A stretch of 64,000 nucleotides of DNA from Jiella endophytica. GTDB lineage: Bacteria; Pseudomonadota; Alphaproteobacteria; Rhizobiales; Rhizobiaceae. Shown piece by piece: positions 28,441-38,382 of this stretch (positions within the stretch are counted from its first letter, which is position 1; every line of letters begins with the position of its first letter). The position numbers were made by a program, and so were the translations under genes. The stretch is from NCBI RefSeq assembly GCF_004519335.1, contig NZ_SOZD01000001.1, forward strand, positions 930,001-994,000. Reading direction: 5' to 3'. The notes beneath the pieces are model-generated. The model was not told where the DNA came from. It saw nothing but the letters and a program-made list of their open reading frames with translations, and ran no database searches.

Positions 28441-28680
28441 ATGAGCACCATGATCGAGACTTCCCCCGCCGCCGTCGAAAAGGCCAAGGCCGCCGCGCGT
28501 GCCCTGAACGAAGCGCTCCGCGAGGCGGCGCGCGAAAACGTCACCCTGTCGGTAGCCCTCCATTCAGAGCCGATGCATCACGACCGGCCGGGCCCCGAGG
28601 TCACCGTCGTCGACGTGACGCATCAGGCCCATCGGGGCGGGCGGCGCCCGGAGGATCTGAACTCCGCGAATGACGACTGA
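28441..28680 (+). CDS. Small hypothetical protein
   Basis: This 79-residue acidic-to-neutral soluble protein has an amphipathic helix, EKAKAAARALNEALREAARE, then a His-rich segment (HSEPMHHDRPG) and a polar tail. The first ATG at 28441 is used; a second at 28450 is possible. No family recognised. It is divergent from the DUF4139 gene and its codon use agrees with the neighbours. Confidence 0.5.
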   Translation: MSTMIETSPAAVEKAKAAARALNEALREAARENVTLSVALHSEPMHHDRPGPEVTVVDVTHQAHRGGRRPEDLNSANDD

Positions 28681-28788
28681 GGCCGTCCCCCCGGACCGCC
28701 CCTTCACGCGCATGTGACTGCGCGGCCGGTTCCGTCGCGGCCTCGCGACGTAACTCTTCCCGAATGCCAGCCATCCGGGAGATCATCG

Positions 28789-29202
28789 ATGAGACCTGCC
28801 GCCTTCCTTCTCGCCACGTCGCTCGCCTTCGCTGCTCCATCGGTGGCCAGCGCCGACGACGCCGGCGACATCCGCGCGACGATCACCGCACAGCTCGACG
28901 CGTTCAATGCCGGCGATGGTGCGGGGGCCTATTCCTACGCGGCGCCGAACATCCAGAAGATCTTTCCGAGCCCCGAGATCTTCATGGGAATGGTCCGCTC
29001 CGGCTACGACCCCGTCTATCATTCGAGCAATCCGACCTTCGGCCCGCTGAAGGCCGAGGGCGAAGGATTTCGCCAGGAGGTCAGCATCACCGACCGCAGC
29101 GGCAAGAGCTGGGTCGCCAGCTACACGCTGGAGCGCCAGGCCGACGGTTCGATGAAGATCACCAGCTGCACCCTGCGCAAGGGCGACGATGTCGCCGTGT
29201 GA
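28789..29202 (+). CDS. DUF4864-like secreted protein
   Basis: This 137-residue protein has a signal peptide (MRPAAFLLATSLAFAAPSVA) and a mature part beginning DDAGDIRATITAQLDAFNAG. The features AYSYAAPNIQKIFPSPEIF and VRSGYDPVYHSS are typical of DUF4864, a cystatin/NTF2-like fold of unknown function. The ATG at 28789 is chosen because the signal peptide starts there. Likely periplasmic. It is convergent with tgt. Confidence 0.78.
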   Translation: MRPAAFLLATSLAFAAPSVASADDAGDIRATITAQLDAFNAGDGAGAYSYAAPNIQKIFPSPEIFMGMVRSGYDPVYHSSNPTFGPLKAEGEGFRQEVSITDRSGKSWVASYTLERQADGSMKITSCTLRKGDDVAV

Positions 29203-29247
29203 CGGCTGGTGCCGCGACTCTCCCTCGGCTGAAGCTCGGCAGGCTGG

Positions 29248-30384
29248 TCAGCCGGCGAGCGCCGGCATGTCGCCCTTCGCCCACGCCTCGGTGACCTCGG
29301 CACAGAAGGCGTCGTAGCGCTTCGCTTCGATCGCGGCGCGGATGCCGGCCATCAGCTGCTGGTAATAGGCAAGGTTGTTCCAGGTCAAAAGCATGCCGCC
29401 GAGGGATTCGTTGGTCTTAACGAGGTGGTGCAGATAGGCCCGCGAATAGTCGCGCGCGGCCGGGCAGTCGGAGGTCTCGTCCAGCGGTCGGGGATCGTCG
29501 GCATGGCGGGCGTTCTTCAGATTAATCTTGCCGAAGCGCGTATAGGCGAGGCCATGGCGCCCTGCCCGCGTCGGCATCACGCAGTCGAACATGTCGATGC
29601 CCCGGGCGACGGACTTGATGATGTCGTCCGGCGTGCCGACCCCCATCAGGTAGCGCGGCTTTTCCTGCGGCAGCACCGGCAGCGTCTCGTCGAGGATCGC
29701 CAGCATCACCTCCTGCGGCTCGCCGACCGCCAGCCCGCCGACGGCATAGCCCTTGAGGTCCATCGCGGCGAGACGCTCGGCAGAGCGCTGGCGGAGGTCG
29801 GCGAGGTCGCCGCCCTGGACGATACCGAACATTGCCTTGCCGGGCTGATCGCCGAAAGCAACCCTGCAGCGCTCGGCCCAGCGCAGCGACAGCTCCATCG
29901 CCCGCTCGATCTCAGCGCGTTCCGCCGGCAGACGGATGCATTCGTCGAGCTGCATCTGGATGTCCGAGTCGAGGAGGCCCTGGATCTCGATCGAGCGTTC
30001 GGGCGTCAGCGAATGCACCGAGCCGTCGACATGCGAGCGGAAGGTGACGCCGGTCTCGTCGAGCTTTCTCAGCTCGGCGAGCGACATCACCTGGAAGCCG
30101 CCGGAATCGGTCAGGATCGGGTGCGGCCAGCGGGCGAAGTCGTGCAGGCCGCCGAGCCGCGCCACCCGCTCGGCGCCGGGCCGCAGCATCAGGTGGTAGA
30201 CATTGCCGAGGATGATGTCGGCGCCGAGATCGCGCACCTGGTCCAGATACATCGCCTTCACCGTGCCGGCGGTGCCGACCGGCATGAAGGCGGGCGTGCG
30301 CACGATGCCGCGCGGCATGGCGATCTCGCCGCGGCGGGCGCGGCCATCCGTCGCAAGGAGGCTGAAGGAGAAGCGTTCGGTCAT
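29248..30384 (-). CDS. tgt: Queuine tRNA-ribosyltransferase (tRNA-guanine transglycosylase)
   Basis: This 378-residue enzyme exchanges guanine 34 for preQ1 in GUN-anticodon tRNAs. The catalytic aspartates lie in [13 protein letters not shown] and [17 protein letters not shown]. The zinc region reads [19 protein letters not shown]. Compared with the enterobacterial and Zymomonas pattern CxCxxC...H, only the middle cysteine and the histidine remain, which is unusual. The ATG at 30384 matches the family start; an earlier opening adds 40 non-homologous residues. It lies downstream of queA in the same pathway. Confidence 0.93.
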   Translation of the reverse strand: MTERFSFSLLATDGRARRGEIAMPRGIVRTPAFMPVGTAGTVKAMYLDQVRDLGADIILGNVYHLMLRPGAERVARLGGLHDFARWPHPILTDSGGFQVMSLAELRKLDETGVTFRSHVDGSVHSLTPERSIEIQGLLDSDIQMQLDECIRLPAERAEIERAMELSLRWAERCRVAFGDQPGKAMFGIVQGGDLADLRQRSAERLAAMDLKGYAVGGLAVGEPQEVMLAILDETLPVLPQEKPRYLMGVGTPDDIIKSVARGIDMFDCVMPTRAGRHGLAYTRFGKINLKNARHADDPRPLDETSDCPAARDYSRAYLHHLVKTNESLGGMLLTWNNLAYYQQLMAGIRAAIEAKRYDAFCAEVTEAWAKGDMPALAG

Positions 30385-30605
30385 GGGCGGTTCCGGTAGC
30401 GCGGCAAGACGGTGCTGGCAACGTGAAAGCGCGTGACCGTCGTGCCTTTGGCCCGGAACCCGGGCCATCGACCCCGGCGCGTTTGAGGGTAGTGGGATGC
30501 TCACGCGATGTTTCGAGACGATTTCATTCGCGATCGTTGATTTGGAACGCCGCGCCCGCGGCCGGTGTTCTTGGGCCGAAGGACGATCCAGAAGAAAGTG
30601 GAACG

Positions 30606-30920
30606 ATGAAACGTCTCATTCTCGCTGCCGCCATTGCCGCGGCCCCGGTCGCGGCGCTTGCCCAGACCACGACCACCACGACGACGACCGTCGAGCGGAC
30701 CGAGCCCGACTACGGCACCATCCGCACCTATGTCACCAAGGAGCACCATGAGTCGTTTGCAGCTCCGGACGGCTTCACCGTGACGACCGGCGCGCCGCTG
30801 CCTGAGCCCGTGCCGCTCTACCGCCTGCCCGACGATGTCGGCCCCTATCAGTACGCCGTGGTCGACGGCCACACGGTGCTGGTCGACGAGCAGCGCAACA
30901 TCGTCAAGATCATCGACTGA
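30606..30920 (+). CDS. DUF1236-domain small secreted protein
   Basis: This 104-residue protein has a signal peptide ([19 protein letters not shown]), then a run of eight threonines after the cleavage point, and a DUF1236-type C-terminus ([19 protein letters not shown], ending RNIVKIID). Such proteins are common in rhizobia and function is unknown. It is inserted on the plus strand between queA and tgt. A GGAAC-N17-TGTT sequence at 30544-30569 is a weak candidate stress promoter. A strong terminator follows. Confidence 0.8.
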   Translation: MKRLILAAAIAAAPVAALAQTTTTTTTTVERTEPDYGTIRTYVTKEHHESFAAPDGFTVTTGAPLPEPVPLYRLPDDVGPYQYAVVDGHTVLVDEQRNIVKIID

Positions 30921-30946
30921 CCCTTCTCGGTCAGGGGAATGCGCAT

Positions 30947-30974
30947 GGGCGGTGCCGAAAGGCCCCGCCCTTTT
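30947..30974 (+). terminator. Rho-independent terminator after the DUF1236 gene
   Basis: GGGCGG pairs with CCGCCC and GCC with GGC across one mismatch, closed by a GAAA tetraloop (30957-30960) and followed by TTTT at 30971-30974. Its position 26 bases after the stop is ideal. Confidence 0.85.
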
Positions 30975-30993
30975 CGTATCCGAAGATCGGCGG

Positions 30994-32088
30994 TCAGAAA
31001 TCCTGGGGGTCGAGCAGGCAGGCGTCGCCGTAGGAATAGAAGCGATAGCCCGCCTCGATCGCGTGGGCATACGCGGCCCGCATCGTCTCGAGACCCGAAA
31101 AGGCCGAGACGAGCATGAACAGGGTCGAGCGCGGCAGGTGGAAGTTGGTCACCAGCCGGTCGACGGCGCGGAATCGGTAGCCCGGCGTGATGAAGATCTC
31201 CGTCGGGCCGGCGAAGGGTCGGACGATGCCGTCCTCGCCGGCGGCGCTTTCGAGAAGCCGCAGCGATGTCGTGCCGACGGCGACGAGCCGTCCGCCCGCT
31301 TCACGCGCGGCGTTGAGCCGCGTAGCGGTCGCCTCGTCGACATGGCCGATCTCGGCATGCATGCGGTGGTCGGCGGTGTCGTCCGCCTTGACAGGCAGGA
31401 AGGTGCCGGCACCGACATGCAGGGTGAGGAACTCGGTTGCGACACCCCGCGCGGCAAAGCGCTCCATCAGCTCCGGGGTGAAATGCAGCCCGGCCGTCGG
31501 GGCGGCCACCGCGCCGCTCTCTTTGGCGAAAATCGTCTGATAGTCGCGTCGGTCGGCCTCGTCCTCGGCGCGCTTCGAGGCGATGTAAGGCGGCAGCGGG
31601 ATATGGCCGATCGCGGCGATCGCCTCGTCGAGCGCCGGCCCGGAAAGCTCGAAGCGCAAGGTCGCCTCGCCGCCCTCGCCCCGCTCTTCGACGCTCGCCA
31701 CGAGACCGGCCATCAGGCAGGCGGCGTCGCTCTCGGATCCGAAGACGATCCGGTCGCCGGCCTTCACCCGCTTGGCGGGTCGCAGGAACGCCTTCCAGCA
31801 GTCTTGCGCCAGCCGCATGTGCAGCGTCGCCTCCACCCGGGCAATCCCCTCGCCGGTGGTCACGCCCTCGCGCCGGCGGGTACCGGAGAGCCGGGCGGGA
31901 ATGACCCTGGTGTCGTTGAAGACGAGGACGTCGCCGGGGGCAAGCAGATCCGGCAGGTCGCCGATCGTGTGGTCGGCGAGCCGGCCGCCCGAGCCGACAT
32001 GAAGACACCGTGCCGCTTCCCGCGGCACGGCGGGCCGAAGGGCGATGCGCTCCTCCGGCAGATCGAAGTCGAAGAGATCGACGCGCAT
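30994..32088 (-). CDS. queA: S-adenosylmethionine:tRNA ribosyltransferase-isomerase
   Basis: This 364-residue protein starts [19 protein letters not shown], the signature QueA N-terminus, with [12 protein letters not shown] and the conserved [10 protein letters not shown] and [11 protein letters not shown] motifs. It transfers and rearranges the ribosyl part of SAM onto preQ1-tRNA to give epoxyqueuosine. Size is as expected (E. coli 356). It lies downstream of ppiB, and its substrate comes from the tgt product encoded further along the strand. Confidence 0.95.
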   Translation of the reverse strand: MRVDLFDFDLPEERIALRPAVPREAARCLHVGSGGRLADHTIGDLPDLLAPGDVLVFNDTRVIPARLSGTRRREGVTTGEGIARVEATLHMRLAQDCWKAFLRPAKRVKAGDRIVFGSESDAACLMAGLVASVEERGEGGEATLRFELSGPALDEAIAAIGHIPLPPYIASKRAEDEADRRDYQTIFAKESGAVAAPTAGLHFTPELMERFAARGVATEFLTLHVGAGTFLPVKADDTADHRMHAEIGHVDEATATRLNAAREAGGRLVAVGTTSLRLLESAAGEDGIVRPFAGPTEIFITPGYRFRAVDRLVTNFHLPRSTLFMLVSAFSGLETMRAAYAHAIEAGYRFYSYGDACLLDPQDF

Positions 32089-32168
32089 CGTCCTGCATGC
32101 GTTTCCGCTCGCGCATGGCCCGGTGGCCGAAACTGGCGTTCCGGACCATGCGTCTTGGAAAGAAAGAT

Positions 32169-32193
32169 CCAGGCGGGATCGCCACGATCCCGC
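32169..32193 (-). terminator. Intrinsic terminator between ppiB and queA
   Basis: AGGCGGGATCG (32169-32179) pairs perfectly with CGATCCCGCCT (32183-32193) over a 3-base loop, an 11-pair stem. On the minus strand it is followed by GGATCTTTCTTTCC. It lies 7 bases after the ppiB stop, so queA probably also has its own promoter. Confidence 0.75.
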
Positions 32194-32200
32194 CTGGGCG

Positions 32201-32671
32201 TCAGAGGTCGGCTGCCACCCGCATGGTGGTGATCTGGTCGGGATCGCGCACCGGCTCGCCGCGCTTGATCTGATCGACCACGTCCATGCCCTCGATGACC
32301 TCGCCCCACACCGAATACTGCTTGTTCAGCCAGGGGGCCTCTTCGAAGCAGATGAAGAACTGCGAATTCGCCGAGTTGGGATTGGCCGTGCGTGCCGCCG
32401 AGACCGTGCCGCGCTTGTGCGGCTCGGTGGAGAATTCGGCGGCAAGGTCGGGCTTGTCCGAACCGCCCGACCCGGTGCCGGTCGGATCGCCGGTCTGCGC
32501 CATGAAGCCGTCGATCACCCGGTGGAAGACGACGCCGTCATAGAAGCCTTCGCGGGCGAGCTCCTTGACCCGTGCGACGTGGTTGGGAGCGAGATCAGGC
32601 CGCAGCTTGATCACCACCTTGCCCTTGGTGGTTTCCAGAACCAGCGTGTCTTCGGGGTTGTCGTAAGCCAA
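32201..32671 (-). CDS. Cytoplasmic cyclophilin-type peptidyl-prolyl cis-trans isomerase
   Basis: This 156-residue single cyclophilin domain has no signal peptide. The active-site stretch [14 protein letters not shown] (Arg and Phe of the proline pocket) and [18 protein letters not shown] are visible. It catalyses prolyl isomerisation during folding in the cytoplasm. The next gene upstream encodes a periplasmic homologue, a pairing often seen in rhizobial genomes. Confidence 0.92.
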   Translation of the reverse strand: MAYDNPEDTLVLETTKGKVVIKLRPDLAPNHVARVKELAREGFYDGVVFHRVIDGFMAQTGDPTGTGSGGSDKPDLAAEFSTEPHKRGTVSAARTANPNSANSQFFICFEEAPWLNKQYSVWGEVIEGMDVVDQIKRGEPVRDPDQITTMRVAADL

Positions 32672-32788
32672 TTTGACGTCCTCTTGCTTCCGTCGTCTTG
32701 CCGGACCGCGCCCCGGTCCGGCATCGATTCCGGTTGTTTGGGCGCTTTCGAAACAAACCGCAAGAGCGCGCCGCCCGATCGCCCGAGG

Positions 32789-33379
32789 CTATTTTCCGTC
32801 AGCCGCGACCCGGACCTTCAACATCTTGTCCGGATTGGTCACCGCACCGTTCTGCTGTGCGTCACCCTTCTTGATCTTGTCGACGACGTCCATGCCGCCG
32901 ACGACATCGCCGACGATGGTGTACTGCCCGTCGAGGAAGTCGCCGTCGGCCAGCATGATGAAGAACTGCGAATTGGCCGAGTTCGGATCCTGCGCCCGGG
33001 CCATCCCAACGGTGCCGCGGTCGAAGGTCTCCTGCGAGAACTCCGCCTTGAGGTCCGGCTTGCTGGAGCCGCCCATGCCGGCGCGGCTCGGATCGAAGGC
33101 CTTGCCGCCTTCCTTGCCGAATTCGACGTCGCCGGTCTGCGCCATGAAGCCGTCGATCACCCGGTGGAAGACGACATTGTCATAGGCGTGCTCGCGGGCG
33201 AGTTCCTTGATGCGGGCGACATGGTTCGGCGCGAGATCCGGCCGAAGCTGGATGTCGATCTCGCCGTCCTTTGTCATGATGACCAGCGTATTGTCGGGAC
33301 TGGTCTTCGGCGCGGAATAGGCCGGCAGTGTTGAGACGGACATGCCGGCCGCCAACGCGAGCATTGCAACGAATTTCAT
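32789..33379 (-). CDS. Periplasmic cyclophilin-type peptidyl-prolyl cis-trans isomerase
   Basis: The 196-residue protein has a signal peptide (MKFVAMLALAAGMSVSTLPA) and a cyclophilin domain with [14 protein letters not shown] and [11 protein letters not shown]. Compared with its neighbour it has a short insertion, EFGKEGGKAFDPSRAGMG, after the active-site loop. The ATG at 33379 follows GGGGGTCACC, a good ribosome site; the TTG four codons upstream would place the site inside the gene. It lies between coaD and ppiB on the same strand. Confidence 0.92.
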   Translation of the reverse strand: MKFVAMLALAAGMSVSTLPAYSAPKTSPDNTLVIMTKDGEIDIQLRPDLAPNHVARIKELAREHAYDNVVFHRVIDGFMAQTGDVEFGKEGGKAFDPSRAGMGGSSKPDLKAEFSQETFDRGTVGMARAQDPNSANSQFFIMLADGDFLDGQYTIVGDVVGGMDVVDKIKKGDAQQNGAVTNPDKMLKVRVAADGK

Positions 33380-33406
33380 GGTGACCCCCAAATCCTTTCC
33401 GGATCG

Positions 33407-33901
33407 CTATTGCGGATCGCGCTTCCCCCTGATCGCCTCAGCGACATGAGCCGGAACGAAACGCGAAACGTCCCCGCCCATTGCCGCGATCTGGCGAACC
33501 AATGTGGCGGTAATGGGCCTGGTCTCGGGAGTCGCGGGGAAAAACAGAGTCGCCACCTCGGGCCGCATGGCGCCGTTCATGCCGGCCATCTGCATTTCGT
33601 AGTCGAGATCGGTACCGTCGCGCACGCCCCGCACCAGCGCCACCGCCCCGGCTTCGCCCGCCGCCTCGACCACCAGTCCGTCGAACGGCACCACCGACAC
33701 GACGGCCGCCTGATTAATCCCGTCCACCGCCCGGCGGATCAGTTCGGCCCGCTCCTCGAAGGAGAACAGCGGCTTCTTGGCGGGATGGACGCCGATGCCG
33801 ACGACGATCTCGTCGAAGATCCGCATGGCCTGATCGAGCACGGCGAGGTGGCCGTTGGTCAGCGGATCGAAGGACCCAGGATAGAACGCCCGCCTGGTCA
33901 T
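33407..33901 (-). CDS. coaD: Phosphopantetheine adenylyltransferase
   Basis: This 164-residue nucleotidyltransferase makes dephospho-CoA from 4'-phosphopantetheine and [18 protein letters not shown] carries the TxGH ATP-binding motif, and [18 protein letters not shown] is the substrate loop. [16 protein letters not shown] replaces the usual ISSTLVR. Length equals the bacterial norm (about 160). It heads the coaD-ppi-ppi-queA strand downstream of gyrA. Confidence 0.95.
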   Translation of the reverse strand: MTRRAFYPGSFDPLTNGHLAVLDQAMRIFDEIVVGIGVHPAKKPLFSFEERAELIRRAVDGINQAAVVSVVPFDGLVVEAAGEAGAVALVRGVRDGTDLDYEMQMAGMNGAMRPEVATLFFPATPETRPITATLVRQIAAMGGDVSRFVPAHVAEAIRGKRDPQ

Positions 33902-34054
33902 GGATGTCGCCTCTTCACGTCGGTTTCAGCGCTCACGCGAAAGTTGATTGGCTTTGAGACGAGCCGATACACACTTTTTTCGCGATCGACCCGCAGGATG
34001 ATCATTCGGCGCCGCGATGCAATGAGAGTTTCGAAGGCGCCAACGGTCGAATTT

Positions 34055-34079
34055 GGAACAAATTGGATCGGATGCCGTT
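34055..34079 (+). promoter_or_regulatory. EcfG (general stress response) sigma factor promoter
   Basis: GGAAC at 34055-34059 and CGTT at 34076-34079 are separated by 16 bases, an exact match to the alphaproteobacterial EcfG consensus (GGAAC-N16/17-CGTT). It lies 26 bases before a small ORF with a good ribosome site. Confidence 0.75.
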
Positions 34080-34104
34080 GTCGGGTCAAAATGGAGATGC
34101 GCAC

Positions 34105-34251
34105 ATGCTGATGATCGCTTTGTCGATGACCATGGTCCTGACTCTCGCGACGGCCACCGCGATCGCGCTCAACGAGGAACGCGAGGACGCCAGGGTCAAG
34201 GTGTTGGCGAAGAAGCGGAGCGGCTTCGGCTCTTCCTCCGACTACCGCTGA
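34105..34251 (+). CDS. 48-residue single-span membrane peptide
   Basis: The peptide has one hydrophobic helix (MLMIALSMTMVLTLATATAI) followed by a charged tail (EEREDARVKVLAKKR) and a serine-rich end. GGAGA is 7 bases before the ATG. An EcfG-type promoter upstream and a terminator downstream frame it as a complete monocistronic unit. Topology by charge would place the basic C-tail in the cytoplasm. No homologue recognised; probably a stress-induced small membrane protein. Confidence 0.65.
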   Translation: MLMIALSMTMVLTLATATAIALNEEREDARVKVLAKKRSGFGSSSDYR

Positions 34252-34384
34252 AGCGGGCCCGCCGGCTTTCCAACGGAGATTTTGCGCCGGCTGCGACTGC
34301 ACCGGTCGATGTGGAGGACCCGCGGCATCGGCCGAATCCCGAGGGTTGCAGTGAACATTCGGGCCGGCAGCTGATTGAAACGAC

Positions 34385-34412
34385 AAAGGCGAGCCACGGG
34401 GCTCGCCTTTTT
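34385..34412 (+). terminator. Strong, probably bidirectional terminator
   Basis: AAAGGCGAGC (34385-34394) pairs with GCTCGCCTTT (34401-34410) over CACGGG, followed by more T. On the plus strand it ends the small membrane peptide transcript; on the minus strand it lies about 85 bases beyond the gyrA stop, with a shorter U-run. Confidence 0.85.
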
Positions 34413-34495
34413 CATGTCTGCAGGTCGGTGGCGTCAGCTGAGAGCCGGTGCGCCCGGTCCGGCGAGGCAGACCTCGCCGGCTGCGGCGCGTCGCC

Positions 34496-37351
34496 TCAGT
34501 CGTCGGAATCGTCCGATCCGTCACCGGTGGGGTTGTCCGGCGCCTCACCGGCATCGCCCTCGGGGCCGGGCAGGTCTGATGGATCAGACGGATCGGAAAG
34601 ATCGCCCTCGGCCTCGCCCGCCTCGTCGCCGCCCTGGTCTGGAATGCGCTCGACCGAAACGACCCGTTCGCCTTCGGCGGTGCGGAAGATCGTCACGCCG
34701 CCGGTAGAGCGGCCCTTCATTCCGATCCCGTCGATCGGCACGCGGATGACCTGACCGCGATCGGTGACCAGCAGCAGCTGATCCTCGCTCTCGACCGGGA
34801 AGCCGGCGACCAGTTGGCCGAGTTTGTCTAGACGGTTGGTGTCGGTGGCGCGGATGCCCTTGCCGCCGCGCCCGGAGGTGCGGAATTCGTAGGACGATGA
34901 GCGCTTGCCGTAGCCATATTCGGAAATGGTGAGGATGAACTCCTCCTTCGCTCCGAGTTCGCCGTACCGCTCCGGATCGATCGCGACGTCCTCGACGCCC
35001 TCCTCCTCGACGCTAGGCGCATCGCCGCCACCATCACCGTTGGCTTCGCCTTCGACCGCACGGCGCGTCTTCAGATAAGAGGCGCGCTCGGCCGGTGTCG
35101 CGTCGACATGGCGCAGGATCGCCATCGAGACGACGGTCTCGCCCTTGCCGAGCGAGATGCCCCGGACACCGACGGAATTGCGCCCGGCAAAGACGCGCAC
35201 ATCCGTCGTCGAGAAGCGGATGCACTGGCCCGAGGAGGCCGTCAGCAGGACGTCGTCGTCCTCCGTGCAGGTGGCGACGGCAAGAATCTCGTCGCCCTCC
35301 TCGTCGAGCTTCATGGCGATCTTGCCGTTGCGGTTCACCTGGACGAAATCCGACAGCTTGTTGCGCCGGACGGTGCCACGGGTAGTCGCGAACATGACGT
35401 TCAGCCGCTCGGCGGCGGCCGGATCGCTCGGCAGCGGCAGGATCGAGGTGATCCGCTCGTCCTTTTCCAGCGGCAAAAGGTTGATCAGCGCCTTGCCGCG
35501 CGACTGGGGCGTTGCCAGCGGCAGCCGCCAGACCTTCTCTTTGTAGACAATGCCGCGTGACGAGAAGAACAGGACCGGCGTATGGGTGTTGGCGACGAAC
35601 AGCCGCGTCACCGAATCCTCGTCGTTCTTCAGCGACATGCCGGATCGGCCCTTGCCGCCGCGGCGCTGCGCCCGGTAGGTCGCGAGCGGCACGCGCTTGA
35701 TGTAGCCGGTATGGGTGACGGTGACGACCATGTCCTCGCGCGGGATCAGGTCCTCGTCGTCCATGTCGGCCGCGCCCTCGCTGAGCTCGGTGCGGCGCGG
35801 CGTCGCGAATTCCTCGCGGATGGCGATGAGCTCGTCCTTGATGATCTCCCTGACCCGGGTGCGGGAGGAGAGGATCTCGAGATATTCGCGGATCTCGGCG
35901 CCGATCTTGTTCAGCTCGTCGCCGATCTCGTCGCGGCCGAGCGCCGTCAGCCTCTGCAGGCGGAGGTCGAGGATGGCGCGGGCCTGCGTTTCGGAGAGCC
36001 GATAGGTGCCCTCCTCGGAAATGCGATGGCGCGGATCGTCGATCAGCCGGATCAGCGGCGCGACGTCCTTGGCGTCCCATTCGCGGGTCATCAGCTGCTC
36101 GCGCGCCGTCGCCGGGTCCGGCGCCTCGCGGATCAGCTTGATCACGGCGTCGATATTGGCAACGGCGATGGCGAGACCGACCAGTACGTGAGCCCGCTCG
36201 CGCGCCTTGCGCAGCAGATATTTGGTCCGCCGGTTGACCACCTCCTCGCGGAAGGCGACGAAGGCCGACAGCATGTCGGGCAGCGTCAGCTGCTCCGGCT
36301 TGCCGCCGTTCAGCGCCACCATGTTGGCGCCGAAGGAGGTCTGCAGCGGGGTGAAGCGGTACAGCTGGTTGAGGACGACGTCGGAGGAGGCGTCGCGCTT
36401 CAGCTCGATGACGACCCGGTAGCCGTCGCGATCACTCTCGTCGCGGATGTCGGAGATGCCCTCGATGCGCTTGTCGCGCACCAGATCGGCCATCTTCTCG
36501 ATCATCGATGCCTTATTCACCTGATAGGGAACCTCGGTGACGATGATCGCCTCGCGTTCGCCGCGCACCGTTTCCGTATGCACCTTGCCGCGCATCAGGA
36601 TCGAGCCGCGCCCGGTCGAATAGGCCGACATGATGCCGGCCCGGCCGAGCACCAGGGCGCCGGTCGGGAAATCCGGGCCGGGGATGATCTCGACCAGTTC
36701 CTCCAGCGTGATCGCCGGATTGTCGATCATCGCGATGGTGCCGTCGATCACCTCGCCGAGATTGTGCGGCGGAATGTTGGTCGCCATGCCGACGGCGATA
36801 CCGCCGGAGCCGTTGACGAGGAGATTGGGGAACCGCGCCGGCAGGACCACCGGCTCCATCTCGCGGCCGTCGTAATTCTCCTGGAAATCGACCGTTTCCT
36901 TGTCGATGTCCTCAAGCATCGGATCGGCGATCTTCTGCAGGCGGCACTCGGTGTAGCGCATCGCCGCCGGCGGATCGCCGTCGATCGAACCGAAATTGCC
37001 CTGGCCGTCGATCAGCGGCGCGCGCAGCGACCAGTCCTGCGCCATGCGCACCAGCGCATCGTAGATCGCCGAATCGCCGTGGGGATGGAACTTACCCATC
37101 ACCTCGCCGACGACACCGGCCGACTTGCGGTAGGACTTGGTGGAATTCAGCCCCATCTCGTGCATGGCGTAGAGGATACGCCGATGCACCGGCTTCAGGC
37201 CGTCGCGCACGTCGGGCAGCGCGCGACTGACGATCACGCTCATGGCGTAATCGAGATAGCTGCGCTGCATCTCGTCGATGATGGAGATGGAATCGATGCC
37301 GCTGCCCGGCCCTGTGGGCGGCGGCGGCGTGTTGTCGTCTTCTTCTGCCAA
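34496..37351 (-). CDS. gyrA: DNA gyrase subunit A
   Basis: A subunit of about 951 residues that cuts and rejoins DNA in the gyrase tetramer. The catalytic Tyr133 is in [10 protein letters not shown] and the GyrA box is QRRGGKG. The quinolone region [10 protein letters not shown] keeps Ser94 and Asp98 (E. coli 83 and 87). It is longer than E. coli GyrA (875): an acidic insert (about 40 residues, with [19 protein letters not shown]) lies in the C-terminal beta-pinwheel, and the tail is strongly acidic. No ATG is available; the TTG at 37351 follows AGGAC, and another TTG is at 37417. Confidence 0.95.
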   Translation of the reverse strand: MAEEDDNTPPPPTGPGSGIDSISIIDEMQRSYLDYAMSVIVSRALPDVRDGLKPVHRRILYAMHEMGLNSTKSYRKSAGVVGEVMGKFHPHGDSAIYDALVRMAQDWSLRAPLIDGQGNFGSIDGDPPAAMRYTECRLQKIADPMLEDIDKETVDFQENYDGREMEPVVLPARFPNLLVNGSGGIAVGMATNIPPHNLGEVIDGTIAMIDNPAITLEELVEIIPGPDFPTGALVLGRAGIMSAYSTGRGSILMRGKVHTETVRGEREAIIVTEVPYQVNKASMIEKMADLVRDKRIEGISDIRDESDRDGYRVVIELKRDASSDVVLNQLYRFTPLQTSFGANMVALNGGKPEQLTLPDMLSAFVAFREEVVNRRTKYLLRKARERAHVLVGLAIAVANIDAVIKLIREAPDPATAREQLMTREWDAKDVAPLIRLIDDPRHRISEEGTYRLSETQARAILDLRLQRLTALGRDEIGDELNKIGAEIREYLEILSSRTRVREIIKDELIAIREEFATPRRTELSEGAADMDDEDLIPREDMVVTVTHTGYIKRVPLATYRAQRRGGKGRSGMSLKNDEDSVTRLFVANTHTPVLFFSSRGIVYKEKVWRLPLATPQSRGKALINLLPLEKDERITSILPLPSDPAAAERLNVMFATTRGTVRRNKLSDFVQVNRNGKIAMKLDEEGDEILAVATCTEDDDVLLTASSGQCIRFSTTDVRVFAGRNSVGVRGISLGKGETVVSMAILRHVDATPAERASYLKTRRAVEGEANGDGGGDAPSVEEEGVEDVAIDPERYGELGAKEEFILTISEYGYGKRSSSYEFRTSGRGGKGIRATDTNRLDKLGQLVAGFPVESEDQLLLVTDRGQVIRVPIDGIGMKGRSTGGVTIFRTAEGERVVSVERIPDQGGDEAGEAEGDLSDPSDPSDLPGPEGDAGEAPDNPTGDGSDDSDD

Positions 37352-37635
37352 GAAAAAGTTGTCCTGATCGGCCTGTTCTGTCGGCTCCGCTATAGCGCGC
37401 CGGGCCCCAAAGAGCAAATCGGAGCGCCCTCGGGAGGCGTCCGTTTGCTCAGCGATAACAACGGATTACCCGGACCGGCAAAGAAACTTCGAAAGCCCTT
37501 TGTGGCAATCGCGTATCGGGGCATGGTCGAGGCCCGAATCGTCCAGTCGCGCGCTTTGTCGGAGGATCCTCTGACTGGCAGCTTTGCCCGAAGCTGCTAG
37601 GCAGCTGCAATCATCTCCGTGCAAGGGTCTTGCCG

Positions 37636-38310
37636 ATGTTCGATGTCATGCTCAACGACTTCATCACCCTCTTCGTGATCCTCGATCCCCTCGGCCTGGT
37701 GCCGATCTTCCTTGCCCTGACGGCCGGCTACACCGTTGCCCAACGGCGGGCCATCGCTCTTCGCGCCTCCCTGCTGACCCTTGCCATCCTCGTCCTCTTC
37801 GCCGTGACGGGCCTTGCCGTGCTCAACGCGCTCGGCATCACGCTCGGCGCCTTCCGGCTGGCTGGCGGACTCTTCCTGTTCTTCATCGGCTTCGAACTCG
37901 TCTTCGAGCGGCGTTCGGAGCGCAAGCGCAAAAGCGCCAGCCAGGCGGCCGAAGAACATGACGCCGGCGACCAGGACGACGGCGACATCGCCGCCTTCCC
38001 CCTGGCGATCCCGCTGATGGCCGGTCCGGGCGCCATCTCGGCGGCGATCCTCCTTTCCGGCAACACGCAAGGATTTGCTGGAATGGCGGCGCATATCAGC
38101 GTCATCTTTGCGGCGGTCCTCGCGACATTCGCCTTCCTCGCCGTCGCCCACCAACTCGACCGCTTTCTCGGCCCGACCAGCCGGGCGGTCATCTCGCGGC
38201 TTCTCGGCGTCCTGCTCGCCGCCCTCGCCGTGCAGTTCGTGGCAGACGGTGCGGCAGCCCTGTTCCATTCCAGCGCCTTCCTTGTGGCGCCAGCCACCAG
38301 CGTCGGGTAA
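37636..38310 (+). CDS. MarC-family inner-membrane protein
   Basis: This 224-residue polytopic protein has six membrane segments, with FVILDPLGLVPIFLALT in the first half and PLAIPLMAGPGAISAAILL in the second, the paired MarC/UPF0056 motifs. A hydrophilic, charged loop (ERRSERKRKSASQAAEEHD) separates the halves. MarC proteins were once linked to antibiotic resistance but this was not upheld, so the role is unknown. The ATG at 37636 is used; the TTG two codons earlier is less likely. Divergent from gyrA. Confidence 0.88.
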   Translation: MFDVMLNDFITLFVILDPLGLVPIFLALTAGYTVAQRRAIALRASLLTLAILVLFAVTGLAVLNALGITLGAFRLAGGLFLFFIGFELVFERRSERKRKSASQAAEEHDAGDQDDGDIAAFPLAIPLMAGPGAISAAILLSGNTQGFAGMAAHISVIFAAVLATFAFLAVAHQLDRFLGPTSRAVISRLLGVLLAALAVQFVADGAAALFHSSAFLVAPATSVG

Positions 38311-38382
38311 TCGGCAAGCTGCCGCGACGAAACATTTCGCCGCCTGCCGTGTTGTGTCCCGATCACGACAAGGAGAGACTGC

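Noticed and set aside
35582-37600. Plus-strand frame of 672 codons across gyrA
   Set aside because: Antisense to the well-supported gyrA; His/Asp-rich translation without homology.
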